DNA of 64,000 bases from DASRHT01 sp035293765 (GTDB lineage: Bacteria; Chloroflexota; Ktedonobacteria; Ktedonobacterales; Ktedonobacteraceae): contig DATGMF010000025.1 of NCBI GenBank assembly GCA_035293765.1, positions 62,001-126,000 of the forward strand. Reading direction: 5' to 3'. Position 1 is the first letter of the stretch. Each line of letters begins with the position of its first letter. Made by a program: the position numbers and the translations under genes. This document shows positions 34,404-43,706 of this stretch, in pieces. The notes under the pieces were generated by a model that saw only the letters and a list, made by a program, of their open reading frames with translations, ran no database searches and had not been told where the DNA came from.

Positions 34404-34562
34404 CTTGTCTTCTCCCATCCGGACTGTACCGTCGGCTCTGGAACTTCTCCAGATCCTGCCAACTCAACTAATTGAGCATGGCTCGCGGGCTATACCGCCG
34501 ATCAGGAATTGGAAACGCGGCCTGTTGAGCGACCAGCTTTTCCTCACCTTGCCCCGAAGACA
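34404..34562 (-). promoter_or_regulatory. FMN riboswitch (RFN element)
   Basis: Read on the minus strand, the conserved blocks appear in order: GGGGCAAGGTGA near 34545-34555, GATCGGCGGTATAGCCCGCG in the middle, then GTTCCAGAGCCGACGGTACA and GTCCGGATGGGAGAAGAC at the 3' end. These are the RFN consensus elements that bind FMN. FMN binding would lower expression of ribD-ribBA-ribH-ribE downstream. Confidence 0.95.
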
Positions 34563-34662
34563 TGACGTTATTCAATATATGCATATCATAGCACAGGCGC
34601 AATGTGGGAGGCAAGGTGTATGGGCGCAGTTCTTAGCTAATCTGCCATACAAGTTGTGCTGA

Positions 34663-37600
34663 TTATGCAGTTGCTTTTTTGATTAAGTCCGTCGGCCATT
34701 TCACGATTCTCACTTGCCTCCCTTTTGCTGAATCCATCACAAAGATCCTGATACCTCTGCGGCGGCTCATGATCCAGAGTGAGTGATGAATATCGCTGGC
34801 AACATCCGATGTCTCTAGTTGTTCGACAAGGCTCTCTATTTCCTCTAAAGTGATGGTATGCGCGAAATGTTGCAGCGATTGCGCTATTTTACTGCGCACA
34901 AGCTTATCTGTTTGTGGGCTAGAGAGCAAACTGAGCAGGTCGGGAAGCGTGTCGCGTTCACCGAATGTACCCAGTGTTTGCACGATACAGCTTTGCACGT
35001 ACGCATCCAGATGTGTTGTTTGCAGCAGTTCCAGCAAGCCAGGAAGCACAGCTCGGTCGTGCAGTTGTTCTAGCGTTTGAATAATGGTACTGGCTATATC
35101 TTTATCGAAAATAGACTGTCTAAGCAGGCTGAGTAGCTCAGGCACATCTGCGGTATGTACTCCCAGAAGCGCCAGAGCATAAACAATGCTGCTACGGGTT
35201 GAGATATCGATCTGCTGATTGTCGAGAAGAGCCTGTAACTTGAGGGCAACCGAGGGGTCATGTGCGCCCAGGATGCCTAGTGTCCGCGCTATATGCTTCT
35301 GCACGGTGGTATTAGCAGGGAGTTGTTGTAGCAAGTCTAGTAGATCAGGGATGACGGAAGGATCGCCCAGATCTCCTAACGCCTGAGCTATATTGATAAG
35401 GACGCTATTCTCTTCGGTTGAAAATCTGGCGTTCTCCAGGTTGTCGGAGAGCAGGCGTAGCAGGCTACCGCTTACGGAACGGTCACCCAGCAGCCCCAAT
35501 GTTTGAGCGATGCGACTTCTGATATAGAATTCAAGCTGCCCGTTTTGCAGCAGGTCCAACAGTCTGCGGGAAATTGCGTCTCCGCCAAGGATGCCCAGGC
35601 TTTGAACAATCCCTTCGCGTACATGCCAGTCCAGATGTCCGTCCCGGAGCATTTCGAGCAGGAGGTCGGTCATCGAATGTTCTCCCAGGATGCCCAGGGC
35701 TTGAATGGCGCTGCCGCGGATATGGGAATCGGTTTGAGCATTATTGAAAAGCTGTTTTAGCCTGCGGATAACATTGGGTTTTCTTTGTGTGCTCAATGCT
35801 TGAGCTATATTGATACGCAGCTCTCGGTTAAGGCGCTCGTTGGAGAGCATGTCAAGCAGTCGCTCGATGACTTTATCTTCGCCAATGGCTACCAATGTCT
35901 GGACGATGCGGTATTGTGTAAGCGCGTAGGGAGTTTGTTGTAAAGCCTGTTCCAGTTGGGAGATGACCTTTTCCCACAGGGAAATTTTCTCAATCCTGGG
36001 GTGCGCCACTAAGCATCCTCCTGCCAGGATGAGATTGGTGTGGAAGATATCTTCTCGTAAGTAGATAGTCTTGTCTTGTCCCAACAGGACATCTAGGAGC
36101 TTGCTGGCATCAGACATCTGCCCGGCATAGAGGAAACACACCTCTTCCCACCAGGGGTCGCCACGATGCCGGAGGAGTTCTTTGAGATCCTCGTTGTCGG
36201 GCAAATGTTGAGCGACGAGATACTCGGCAACGAAGTACTCCTGGAACGTTAAGTGGAAGAAGCTGTAAAAGCCTGGCGCCTGCTCTTTTAATAAGCCGTA
36301 TTCGCTCATAATCGACGCAAGTACGCCGCCATTGCGTTCCGCCGATAGTTGAACGGTTGGCAAGAATTCTGCGATCTTCTCCAGCAGTTCTTTTTCAAGA
36401 AAGTAGCGTAGCCCTTTTTGATGAAAATCCCAGGCCACTTGCTCAAGGAGCTGTCGCAGGTGCTTTTGTTCAAGATCATGATAGCGCTTGATATTGCGTT
36501 GAACGTCCCATTTGCTGATCAGCAAATCGACGCACTCTTTATATAATTCAGCGCGACGTTCAGGCAGTGCGAATCGCGATTCGTATACACGTACAATCAA
36601 CGAGAGCAGCAGAGGATTAGTTGCCAGTGTTTGCAGATGAGGGATGCGCTCTAATTTGGCGATCAGATCTGAAGCGTTGGCCTGTCTTTCGGCATCGCTG
36701 AAGTAGTTGAACCACCGGCTAATAAATTGTTTGATATCTTCTGGGCGAAATGCCTGTAGTTCAAATTCCGTGAAACCGGTCAGCGATTCGCGTTGGCGGT
36801 AGCCGAGCTTACGAGCCGTCACAACGATGGGCGATTGCTGATAGCGAGTTGCGACCTGCTTGATTCTCTCGGCAACGCGATAATACGAAGCTTCCGCCTC
36901 TTCATCGGTGTTGCCAATAACGGCTTCGTCGAGCGCATCCAGAAGCAGGAGAGCCTGGCCTTTCTGTAGCATTTCCTCCATATAGCCGCGTGCGACATTT
37001 GTGCTAAAACCGTAGTAGGTATCCCATTGAACTGCTGCAAAGTCAAGCAAATCCTGATATCCCGACTTGGCAAAGACGTTAAGTTCGATAAAAATAGGAA
37101 GATCCGGCAAGCCAGCGAGCTTCCCGAGAGCAGATTTCAGCGCTAGATATTTGAGCAAGGTGGTTTTTCCAGCTCCCGGGTCGCCAACAAAAACACAACG
37201 TTTGTGGAAACGAACTGCGTTAGCCGGGGCAATCGCGCTTCTGGCACGCTGCTCAAGAAATGTTATTTCTCTACGGATGAGCGCGTACGAATCGCGTAGA
37301 GGTTCAAATTGCGTGGCATCGGGTTTATAACTTCTTTGGAGCAGACGCATCGGAATGTGAAAATGGATGATATCCAGAGGCCGGGGCATATCTAATATTT
37401 GCAGTTGGGAGAGGCGCGGATCGTGTTGGATGAGTTGCCGATAGATCTCTGCTTTTTTATCGATGTCAGGCTGATCGAGTGCATTACGACGAAGTTGTTC
37501 TAATATCGCGGTTTCGGTTCTTGTTTCTGTCACCGCCCGTCGTAATTTCTTCTCTCTTTCCAGCTCAATTTGCGCCTGTTGATATTGGTCAAGTAAGTCG

Positions 37601-37965
37601 TGCACATAGCTCTTTAATTTCTCGATTACTTCAAGTTGTTCTTGCTGCTGTTTTTCTTGCTGTGCCTGCTGGCGTTGCGCCTGATAGTAGGCAATCAAGA
37701 AGCCTGCGATACCTGAGATGATGGCTACCAACACACCCCCTAACAAACCGATAATGGCTGGATCAAATAGCGTTGTTGGGGTCCCCGTAAGAGCAGGGGT
37801 TGGCGTTGCTCGTGGCACGATGGTTGGCGTTAGCCTTACGATCAAGGAGGAGGCGGCGGAAGATCCGGTGGCAGATACTACAGCTTTTCCAGAGAAGAGC
37901 GAGCTCAAGCTTAAAAGCAGGAATGCAAAAATAGCCGCTAATAGCATGTTGGACCGCCAACGCAT
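34663..37965 (-). CDS. Membrane-anchored NACHT-type ATPase with HEAT repeats
   Basis: 1100 residues. A hydrophobic N-terminal helix (~8-30, signal-like), a Pro/Thr linker and a strong membrane helix (~71-93) precede a charged coiled coil (QQQAQQEKQQQEQLEVIEKL). The NACHT domain has Walker A FVGDPGAGKTTLLKYLA (~262-278), Walker B ALLLLDALDEA and the NACHT C-terminal FFHLTFQEYFVAEYL. About ten HEAT-like repeats follow (IAQTLGLLGDRSV, IARTLGILGAHDP and similar). GGGAGG precedes the start. It sits upstream of nothing obvious and is transcribed toward the rib riboswitch. Likely a membrane-tethered sensor switch; effector unknown. Confidence 0.88.
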   Translation of the reverse strand: MRWRSNMLLAAIFAFLLLSLSSLFSGKAVVSATGSSAASSLIVRLTPTIVPRATPTPALTGTPTTLFDPAIIGLLGGVLVAIISGIAGFLIAYYQAQRQQAQQEKQQQEQLEVIEKLKSYVHDLLDQYQQAQIELEREKKLRRAVTETRTETAILEQLRRNALDQPDIDKKAEIYRQLIQHDPRLSQLQILDMPRPLDIIHFHIPMRLLQRSYKPDATQFEPLRDSYALIRREITFLEQRARSAIAPANAVRFHKRCVFVGDPGAGKTTLLKYLALKSALGKLAGLPDLPIFIELNVFAKSGYQDLLDFAAVQWDTYYGFSTNVARGYMEEMLQKGQALLLLDALDEAVIGNTDEEAEASYYRVAERIKQVATRYQQSPIVVTARKLGYRQRESLTGFTEFELQAFRPEDIKQFISRWFNYFSDAERQANASDLIAKLERIPHLQTLATNPLLLSLIVRVYESRFALPERRAELYKECVDLLISKWDVQRNIKRYHDLEQKHLRQLLEQVAWDFHQKGLRYFLEKELLEKIAEFLPTVQLSAERNGGVLASIMSEYGLLKEQAPGFYSFFHLTFQEYFVAEYLVAQHLPDNEDLKELLRHRGDPWWEEVCFLYAGQMSDASKLLDVLLGQDKTIYLREDIFHTNLILAGGCLVAHPRIEKISLWEKVISQLEQALQQTPYALTQYRIVQTLVAIGEDKVIERLLDMLSNERLNRELRINIAQALSTQRKPNVIRRLKQLFNNAQTDSHIRGSAIQALGILGEHSMTDLLLEMLRDGHLDWHVREGIVQSLGILGGDAISRRLLDLLQNGQLEFYIRSRIAQTLGLLGDRSVSGSLLRLLSDNLENARFSTEENSVLINIAQALGDLGDPSVIPDLLDLLQQLPANTTVQKHIARTLGILGAHDPSVALKLQALLDNQQIDISTRSSIVYALALLGVHTADVPELLSLLRQSIFDKDIASTIIQTLEQLHDRAVLPGLLELLQTTHLDAYVQSCIVQTLGTFGERDTLPDLLSLLSSPQTDKLVRSKIAQSLQHFAHTITLEEIESLVEQLETSDVASDIHHSLWIMSRRRGIRIFVMDSAKGRQVRIVKWPTDLIKKATA

Positions 37966-38103
37966 GTATACCTCCCATCACTTGTGCTGGTAATTTTTTT
38001 AACGAATTATAACTTTGTCCATACAAAAAATTGTTGCATTCAGTATACAACAATATTACTTTGAATACAATATATTGCCGTTCTTGAACTTCCCCAAAAA
38101 AGA

Positions 38104-38140
38104 TACATAAAAGGTGTGGCCTATATATAAGGCCACACCT
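38104..38140 (-). terminator. Rho-independent terminator of the DUF3303-like gene
   Basis: AGGTGTGGCCT (38112-38122) pairs perfectly with AGGCCACACCT (38130-38140) around ATATATA. On the minus strand it is followed by TTTTATGTATC and lies 58 bp after the stop codon. Confidence 0.8.
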
Positions 38141-38197
38141 GTGAATAGATGTTATGCTCAGCATCTAAGCTGTTTTCTGTGTTTATCCTATTGCATA

Positions 38198-38497
38198 CTA
38201 CCGGACGCCTGCCGGAACAACCCTTCGTAGCTCCTCGATCTGTTTGGCGTAGTCAAGAGCGTAAATGGCGTGGACATCGAAATCCATCAGATCCATGTAA
38301 GGTTGGAGAAAGGCCGTCAGCTCTTGAGGGTTATCGGTATCAATAATCAAGAAACCGGCTCCGCCACCCGCCAGATTGTACCAGCCCTTAATGCGTTCGG
38401 GATGATTGCTGCCTGCGTCGTGCATCTGGACGATGCGGCGCGCCACCTGTTCGCGGGTCGTATGCGGGTGCCATTTAAAGCGACAATACCAGAGCAT
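38198..38497 (-). CDS. DUF3303-like small protein
   Basis: 99 residues. RFKWHPHTTREQVARRI, the turn around IKGWYNLAGGGAGFLIIDTDNPQELTAFLQPYMDLMDFDVHAI and the dimeric ferredoxin-like layout match the small DUF3303-type proteins. Function unknown. It has its own terminator and lies 270 bp after the nitrate-reductase-like operon on the same strand. Confidence 0.6.
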   Translation of the reverse strand: MLWYCRFKWHPHTTREQVARRIVQMHDAGSNHPERIKGWYNLAGGGAGFLIIDTDNPQELTAFLQPYMDLMDFDVHAIYALDYAKQIEELRRVVPAGVR

Positions 38498-38594
38498 ATG
38501 TTACCTCCCTTATTTTCTCTACAGGGCAATCCTTCACAGTTGCCCTCTCGCAGAGGCAACACGTTTCTGCTACGTGATTGGTTTCAGGTAGGGG

Positions 38595-38760
38595 CACTCT
38601 TTGGAGGTTGCCCTGCCGCTTTTTATGGTTGCTCTGTTCCCTCCAGCGGCTGCCCAGTCCCCCTAGCGGCTGCCCAGTTCCCCCTTGTGGCTTGCGATTT
38701 GCCCCTACCCTATCCCTAGCGGTTGCTCCGCCATTCCTTGCCGGTTGCCCAACCTCCTTG
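38595..38760. repeat. Cluster of degenerate GTTGCCC/GGCTGCCC repeats
   Basis: CTAGCGGCTGCCCAGT and similar units (AGCGGCTGCCCAGTCCCCCT, then GCGGCTGCCCAGTTCCCCCT, GCGGTTGCTCCG, GCCGGTTGCCCAACC) recur in about 165 bp between two genes. The flanks contain GTAGGGGC (38590) and TGCCCCTACCC (38699). No coding frame of note. Confidence 0.6.
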
Positions 38761-38767
38761 CGCTTGA

Positions 38768-39049
38768 TTAGCGACGACGGGTGTGGTGTCGCTCGACGCG
38801 AAGCATTAGCAAGCCGCCGAGAAAAACCAGGCCCGAGATGACTGCGAGTAGCCAGCTATCAGTTGTGCTCCCCGACAGGTAAAGGTCAAGCGCGACCGTC
38901 AACAGCCAGAGCTGGATGCCCATCAGGATAAGACCAATTACCAGGGCGGTCAGCTCAATCGCGGCCTGGCCCGCGGGCGGCGTACGCTCGACGCGGGTGA
39001 TTGTCTCGTGAAGCGTGCCGTCGTTGCTGGCGGAACGATCATCGATCAT
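38768..39049 (-). CDS. Small two-helix membrane protein of the nitrate-reductase-like operon
   Basis: 93 residues with two hydrophobic helices (~31-53 and ~63-82) and an Arg/His-rich C-terminus (VERHHTRRR). Its ATG overlaps the stop of the Rieske gene as ATGA, so it is translationally coupled to it. It may anchor or assemble the Rieske protein. Family not identified with certainty. Confidence 0.7.
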   Translation of the reverse strand: MIDDRSASNDGTLHETITRVERTPPAGQAAIELTALVIGLILMGIQLWLLTVALDLYLSGSTTDSWLLAVISGLVFLGGLLMLRVERHHTRRR

Positions 39050-39582
39050 AGCGCCTCCTCTACTGCATAAAGCATGGTACCATCCTGCCGAATCGTGATT
39101 TTAGGCAATGCGCGCTGGGGAGGACCGGCCACCGGCACGCCCGTTTGCGGATCAAAAACTCCTTCGTGACAGGGGCAGAGGAGCTTGTCACGACTTTTAT
39201 CGTAGTAGACAGCGCATGAGAGGTGGGTGCATTTTCCACTATAGGCGGCAAAGCGTCCGTTCGGCAGGTGGAGCAATACGGCCTGATCTTCCGCGGTGGG
39301 ATACTGAAAATAGTGGACGCCACCGGGAGGGAGCTCGCTGACCGGGATAATGGCCTGCCTGGATACGGTCGTCGTTGGTCTCAGATAGTCCAGGCCCACG
39401 ATTGCGGCGGTCGCGGCAAAAAGGGCGCCCGATGCCGCTACAGCCAGGCGCAGCAGCTCGCGGCGGGATACAAAATCATCTGCATCCCAGCGATAGGGAA
39501 ACTCGGCCTGCCAGCGAGTAATGGCTTTGCGTCTCTGTGCTCGTTCGGCGCTGGCCTGGAGCATTCTATCTCGGATCGTCAT
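39046..39582 (-). CDS. Rieske [2Fe-2S] protein with Tat-type N-terminus
   Basis: 178 residues from ATG 39582, which overlaps the stop of the 4Fe-4S gene as ATGA and has AGGAGG ten nt upstream. DFVSRRELLRLAVAASGALFA resembles a twin-arginine signal anchor near residue 45. The Rieske site has CTHLSCAVYYD and CPCHEGVFD, with the two Cys-His pairs that bind the cluster, and GPPQRALPKI after it. It would carry electrons on the outer face of the membrane. A Rieske subunit in a Mo-enzyme operon is uncommon. Confidence 0.9.
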   Translation of the reverse strand: MTIRDRMLQASAERAQRRKAITRWQAEFPYRWDADDFVSRRELLRLAVAASGALFAATAAIVGLDYLRPTTTVSRQAIIPVSELPPGGVHYFQYPTAEDQAVLLHLPNGRFAAYSGKCTHLSCAVYYDKSRDKLLCPCHEGVFDPQTGVPVAGPPQRALPKITIRQDGTMLYAVEEAL

Positions 39583-40199
39583 AACACCCATGCCTCCTGC
39601 TGCTGATCGGTTACTCCTATTTCCGCTCGCGCCTCTTCCAGGAGCGTCGTCACGTCCAGTTGTTGCGTTTGTTGTGGCAGCACCCAGTAGATTTTTGTGC
39701 GTACAGATTGTTTCCCGAAAGCAGTTAGATTGACGGGATGTCCCTCGCGTTGATTCATAAACTCCTCGTAATCGCCGTACCATAGCGCCTGGGTAGGGCA
39801 AGCCTGGGCGCACCACGGCTTGAGATCCTGGCTGGCGCGGTCATAGCACAGGTTGCATTTTTTCATCAAGCGAGCCTGGACATCGAATTTAGGTACGCCA
39901 AAGGGGCAAGCGTAAACGCAGTTGCGGCAGCCGATGCAGCGCGACGGCTCGGCCATCTGCACCACGCCATCCGGCGTTATCAGAATCGCCATCACCGGAC
40001 AGACCTGGGCGCAGGGAGCCAGGGGGTCCTGGCAATGCATACAGATAGTAGGTTGGGTGGCAACGCTTTTGCCGCGATCTATAAAATCGACCATCACCAT
40101 ACTCTCGCCCTTGTGCGAATCGCATTCGCGGCAGGCCGCCTCGCACGCGCGACAGCCGATGCAGCGTGATGGGTCAACGAACATGGTTTTAACTGCCAA
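39579..40199 (-). CDS. 4Fe-4S dicluster electron-transfer subunit (FdhB/DmsB type)
   Basis: 206 residues with four Cys sets: CIGCRACEAACREC, CMHCQDPLAPCAQVCP, CIGCRNCVYACP and CNLCYDRASQDLKPWCAQACP. This is the four-cluster ferredoxin fold that passes electrons between a membrane subunit and a molybdopterin enzyme. No signal peptide, so the subunit is cytoplasmic unless carried by a partner. It lies between the catalytic subunit and the Rieske gene. Confidence 0.93.
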   Translation of the reverse strand: MAVKTMFVDPSRCIGCRACEAACRECDSHKGESMVMVDFIDRGKSVATQPTICMHCQDPLAPCAQVCPVMAILITPDGVVQMAEPSRCIGCRNCVYACPFGVPKFDVQARLMKKCNLCYDRASQDLKPWCAQACPTQALWYGDYEEFMNQREGHPVNLTAFGKQSVRTKIYWVLPQQTQQLDVTTLLEEARAEIGVTDQQQEAWVL

Positions 40200-40220
40200 G
40201 ATTTCCTCTCCTCTCTATCC

Positions 40221-40252
40221 GTGGGGTGGGCAGGGGCGAGCCCACCCCCTAC
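40221..40252. repeat. GTAGGGGG-family inverted repeat between operon genes
   Basis: GTGGGGTGGGC and GCCCACCCCCTAC pair around AGGGGCGA. It lies between the catalytic subunit and 4Fe-4S subunit genes and begins 21 bp upstream of the latter's start side. Confidence 0.6.
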
Positions 40253-40269
40253 GCAGTCCGATGCCAGGG

Positions 40270-42567
40270 CTAATATGTTTTAGCCTTACGTTCCGCGGGG
40301 CCTTTTGTTTCTCCCACTGCATAGGGAAACATTTTCGGCGTGTCTTCCGGCGTAAAGTTGACGGTATAGCCATCGGTGATGGATGGCTCGGGCTGATCCA
40401 GCTTTTCGACGGTGGCGGCGCAGACCTTGTACTCGGGTATTTTCACCACCTGATCAACTGCCGGATTGGTAAGCTGATTGACCGCGTGCTCATGTCCATA
40501 ATGATAGGGTACAAAGAGCGTATCCGGCCTCACTGTCGGCACGACCAGGGCTTTGATCTTCATCGAGCTGCGAGGGGTGCGCAATCGCACAATCTCTTGA
40601 TCTTTGATGCCCAGACGTTGCGCAGCCTGTGGATGGATCTCGACCCACGGCTCGGGCGCCTGCGAGTTGAGGAAGCCTAGCCGCCGCGTCTGATTGCCGG
40701 TCAGGTAGTGGTAGACGACGCGGCCCGTGGTCAGGCGGAATGGATATGCCGGGCCAGGCTCTTCCGCCGGCGGTCGATAGGCCACGGGGAACATTCTGGC
40801 CTTGCCATCCGGGAAGGCAAAACGCTCGGTGAACAAGCGCGGCGTGCCGGGATGGTCCGGCGCGGGACAGGGCCAGAATACTCCCTCTTCTTCCTCGATC
40901 CGTTCCCAGCTAATGCCGTAATAATCGGCGACCCCGCCTTTTGACGCTATCCGTAGCTCTTCCCAGATATCGAGCGCCGATTGATAGGGGAAGAACTTGC
41001 CTTTGCCCAGCCTCCTGGCGAGTTCGCAGAGGATCTGCCAGTCGCAGCGAGCCTCGCCGGGTGGCTCTGCCGCCTGATTGATCTTGATAACGCGTCCCTC
41101 CAGATTTGTCGTCGTGCCTTCATCCTCGCACCAGACGCTGCCGGGCAGGACCACATCGGCAAGCTCGGCGGTTTCCGAGAGAAAGAAATCGACCACGACA
41201 AGCGGATCAAGCCTGCTGAGCGCCTGCTGGACAACGTGATTATCAGGCAATGAGACCATCAGATTAGAGCAAGCGATCATGCAGCTTTTAATCTCGCCAT
41301 CAGCCATTAGATGCACCATCTCCGTGGCAGCCGCGCCCTCCCAGGGCAGCTCATCGACGGGGATGCCCCAGACAGCGGCGATGTACTGGCGTTCAGCGGG
41401 CACGTCGATGTGGCGATAGCCGGGGAGCTGGTTGGCTTTCTGCCCGACTTCACGTCCGCCCTGACCGTTGCCCTGTCCTGTAATCATCATGGTGCCGCTG
41501 CCCGGTTTGCCGACCTGGCCGCGAGCAAGGGCGAGGTTGATACAGGAGAGGCAGGTATCGACGCCGTGGCTGCTGTGCTCGATCCCTTTGCCGTGCATAA
41601 TCAGTGAGTGGTTGGCCCGGCCATAGAGGCGAGCGGCAGCCAGGATGCGCTCAGCGGGGACGCCACAGATGTTTTGCGCATACTCGGGCGTAAATGGTTC
41701 CACCTCAGCCCGTGCCTGCTCCCAACCGTTCGTGCGGGCGCGCAGGTAATCTTCGTCGATCATGCCGTCAACGATGAGTTGGCGCAGGATGGCATTGAGC
41801 AGGGCCACGTCTGTGCCGGGGCGAACGGGCAGCCAGAGATCGGCGGTACGAGCAATGGGCGTCTCGCGCGGGTCTGCGACAATCAGACTGGCCCCCTTAT
41901 CGCGAGCGCGCCAGACCCACTGCATCATGATGGGGAAGCATTCGGCGATGTTGACGCCAACGACCAGCATGCAATCAGTGAGTGGGATATCGGTCATCGG
42001 CAGCGGCGCGCGGTCCAGGCCGAAGGCTTTGGCGTATGCGCCCGCCGAAGATGACATGCACAGACGCCCGTTGTAGTCGATGTGGCGCGTCCCCAGCGCG
42101 ACGCGGGCAAATTTTCCCATCAGATAGCACTTCTCATTGGTCATGGAGGAGCCGCTATAGATAGCAACGGCATCCTTCCCGTGCTCTGCCTGGATCTGCT
42201 GCCAGCGGTTCACGATATAGGTAAGCGCCTCGTCCCAGGTGGCGCGCTCAAGCTTGCCGCCTTTGCCGCCACGCCGGATCATCGGATAGGTCAGGCGGTC
42301 GGGATGTCCCACCTGCTGATAGGCCACCACGCCTTTGGGACAGAGCGAGCCGCGATTATGGCGGTAGTTGCGCGGCTCGACCCCAATTACCTTGCCCTCA
42401 TACACTTTTAAATACATGCCGCACTGCACGCCGCAGAAGCTGCAATGGGTCGGGACCAGCGTTTCGGCGATCCGCGTAGCCTCCTGCCATCCTGCTTCGG
42501 GCCTGCCGCTGGATTGGAAATCGTAGTTGAAGTCGCGCTTTTGAAAAAAGTCCTTGTTAATGGACAT
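40270..42567 (-). CDS. Molybdopterin oxidoreductase, assimilatory nitrate-reductase-like catalytic subunit
   Basis: 765 residues from ATG 42567 (AAGGAG eight nt upstream). The N-terminal 4Fe-4S site is CSFCGVQCGMYLKV with the fourth Cys in GSLCPKGV. The molybdenum ligand is probably the Cys in NGRLCMSSSAGAY, as in Nas/Nap nitrate reductases; formate dehydrogenases carry Cys/Sec followed by His. DRAPLPMTDIP, GVNIAECFPIMMQW and ADVVLPGSVWCEDEGTTTNLEGRV are Mo-bisPGD binding motifs, and the C-terminal domain has TGRVVYHYLTGNQTRR. There is no signal peptide, so it acts in the cytoplasm. The nearby NarK-type transporter supports nitrate as substrate. Confidence 0.88.
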   Translation of the reverse strand: MSINKDFFQKRDFNYDFQSSGRPEAGWQEATRIAETLVPTHCSFCGVQCGMYLKVYEGKVIGVEPRNYRHNRGSLCPKGVVAYQQVGHPDRLTYPMIRRGGKGGKLERATWDEALTYIVNRWQQIQAEHGKDAVAIYSGSSMTNEKCYLMGKFARVALGTRHIDYNGRLCMSSSAGAYAKAFGLDRAPLPMTDIPLTDCMLVVGVNIAECFPIMMQWVWRARDKGASLIVADPRETPIARTADLWLPVRPGTDVALLNAILRQLIVDGMIDEDYLRARTNGWEQARAEVEPFTPEYAQNICGVPAERILAAARLYGRANHSLIMHGKGIEHSSHGVDTCLSCINLALARGQVGKPGSGTMMITGQGNGQGGREVGQKANQLPGYRHIDVPAERQYIAAVWGIPVDELPWEGAAATEMVHLMADGEIKSCMIACSNLMVSLPDNHVVQQALSRLDPLVVVDFFLSETAELADVVLPGSVWCEDEGTTTNLEGRVIKINQAAEPPGEARCDWQILCELARRLGKGKFFPYQSALDIWEELRIASKGGVADYYGISWERIEEEEGVFWPCPAPDHPGTPRLFTERFAFPDGKARMFPVAYRPPAEEPGPAYPFRLTTGRVVYHYLTGNQTRRLGFLNSQAPEPWVEIHPQAAQRLGIKDQEIVRLRTPRSSMKIKALVVPTVRPDTLFVPYHYGHEHAVNQLTNPAVDQVVKIPEYKVCAATVEKLDQPEPSITDGYTVNFTPEDTPKMFPYAVGETKGPAERKAKTY

Positions 42568-42586
42568 GAGTGTGCTCCTTGAGAAG

Positions 42587-43684
42587 TTAGAGGAAATGTT
42601 TGCCCATAAGGTGATAGTATGCTTCACCACGCAGGAGACGCTTGCATGTCGGACAGTAATCCTGGAGCGCTCCCAGATTATCCCCCAGGCTATAATCCTG
42701 CTCCAAGTCGTTAAGAACCCCTTTCAGATCATAAATGAACTGTTGTGATGGGAACTCCTCCCCGCAACGCTTGCACTGCTTCTGCTCTACGCTGCCATCC
42801 TGTTGGGCTGGCGTCTCATAATGTTCGACGTGCTGATTGACCTCCTGATACAGCGTCACGCCCACGCTGGCCGGGCGCTGGATAATATGGAAGAATTTGC
42901 CGAAGGGAATCGCCAGCAGCCAGATAACGACCGTTGCCTGGTGGGTAAGCGAGATGAACCAGTAAAATTTGCCTCCCCACCACATCGATGAGGCGGTGAG
43001 GGCCAGGCCAGTGACTGCAATGGCGACCAGCAAGATTAACGGCACCAGATCGAAGCCGAAGCGCTGGATGGCTAGCAGCCCGGCATTAGTTACGCGTCGC
43101 CAGAGCGCGATTGCCACGCCGATGATCAGCAGGGCCGCTGTGAAATCCAGCGCATGGTAGATAGCAAAACCTGTTCCTGCCGCGATAGGGAAGGTGAACA
43201 TAGGAAAGCCAAAAAACCACGCCTGATAGCCGTCTGGTGGGATCAACGTGAAGCGCAGCCAGCCAAAAGTCAGCGGTATGGTAATCAGGAGCGAAAGGAT
43301 CACGCCCCAGAAAATAGACATATGCATAATCCAGCGCTGGCGTCCCCTTTTCAGGATGAAGGTCTGTGCCAGTAAGTCGGTCCACCAGGCTTTAGGAATG
43401 AGAAAAGTGTAGCGCCGGAAGTTGCGCCATGAAAGAAAGTTGGCCCAGCCTGCTCGGAAGTAGCGCCAGGTTGGCGGGCGCGCAATCCAGAGGGTGTACC
43501 GATAGGCCAGCGCGCCTGCTGCAAAGACGGTAGCCACGGCATAGCCGATCAGCGCCGAATCGAAGTTGCGCAGCTCCTGCGAGCCAATCACAATTAAAAT
43601 AATTAACACTGCTACCACCAGGATAGCGATAGAGGCGGCTGACGCTACACGATAATTCCTCTGCTGTTGCGTATTGCTTGCCAC
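42587..43684 (-). CDS. Membrane electron-transfer subunit with C-terminal zinc ribbon
   Basis: 365 residues from GTG 43684, with AAAAGGAG eight nt upstream. About seven hydrophobic helices, with His residues in MHMSIFWGV, FAIYHALDFTAAL and SLTHQATVVIW that could bind haem, resemble NarI/DsrM-type quinol-oxidising subunits. The C-terminus is a soluble domain with CKRCGEEFPS and CPTCKRLL, two Cys pairs for zinc or an iron-sulfur site. It leads the operon, 20 bp before the catalytic subunit, and would feed electrons from quinol to the Rieske and 4Fe-4S subunits. Confidence 0.8.
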   Translation of the reverse strand: MASNTQQQRNYRVASAASIAILVVAVLIILIVIGSQELRNFDSALIGYAVATVFAAGALAYRYTLWIARPPTWRYFRAGWANFLSWRNFRRYTFLIPKAWWTDLLAQTFILKRGRQRWIMHMSIFWGVILSLLITIPLTFGWLRFTLIPPDGYQAWFFGFPMFTFPIAAGTGFAIYHALDFTAALLIIGVAIALWRRVTNAGLLAIQRFGFDLVPLILLVAIAVTGLALTASSMWWGGKFYWFISLTHQATVVIWLLAIPFGKFFHIIQRPASVGVTLYQEVNQHVEHYETPAQQDGSVEQKQCKRCGEEFPSQQFIYDLKGVLNDLEQDYSLGDNLGALQDYCPTCKRLLRGEAYYHLMGKHFL

Positions 43685-43706
43685 TTCTTCTTCTCCTTTT
43701 CGCCTG

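Noticed and set aside
34378..34662. 94-codon plus-strand frame
   Set aside because: It lies over the FMN riboswitch on the opposite strand, whose conserved blocks explain the sequence.
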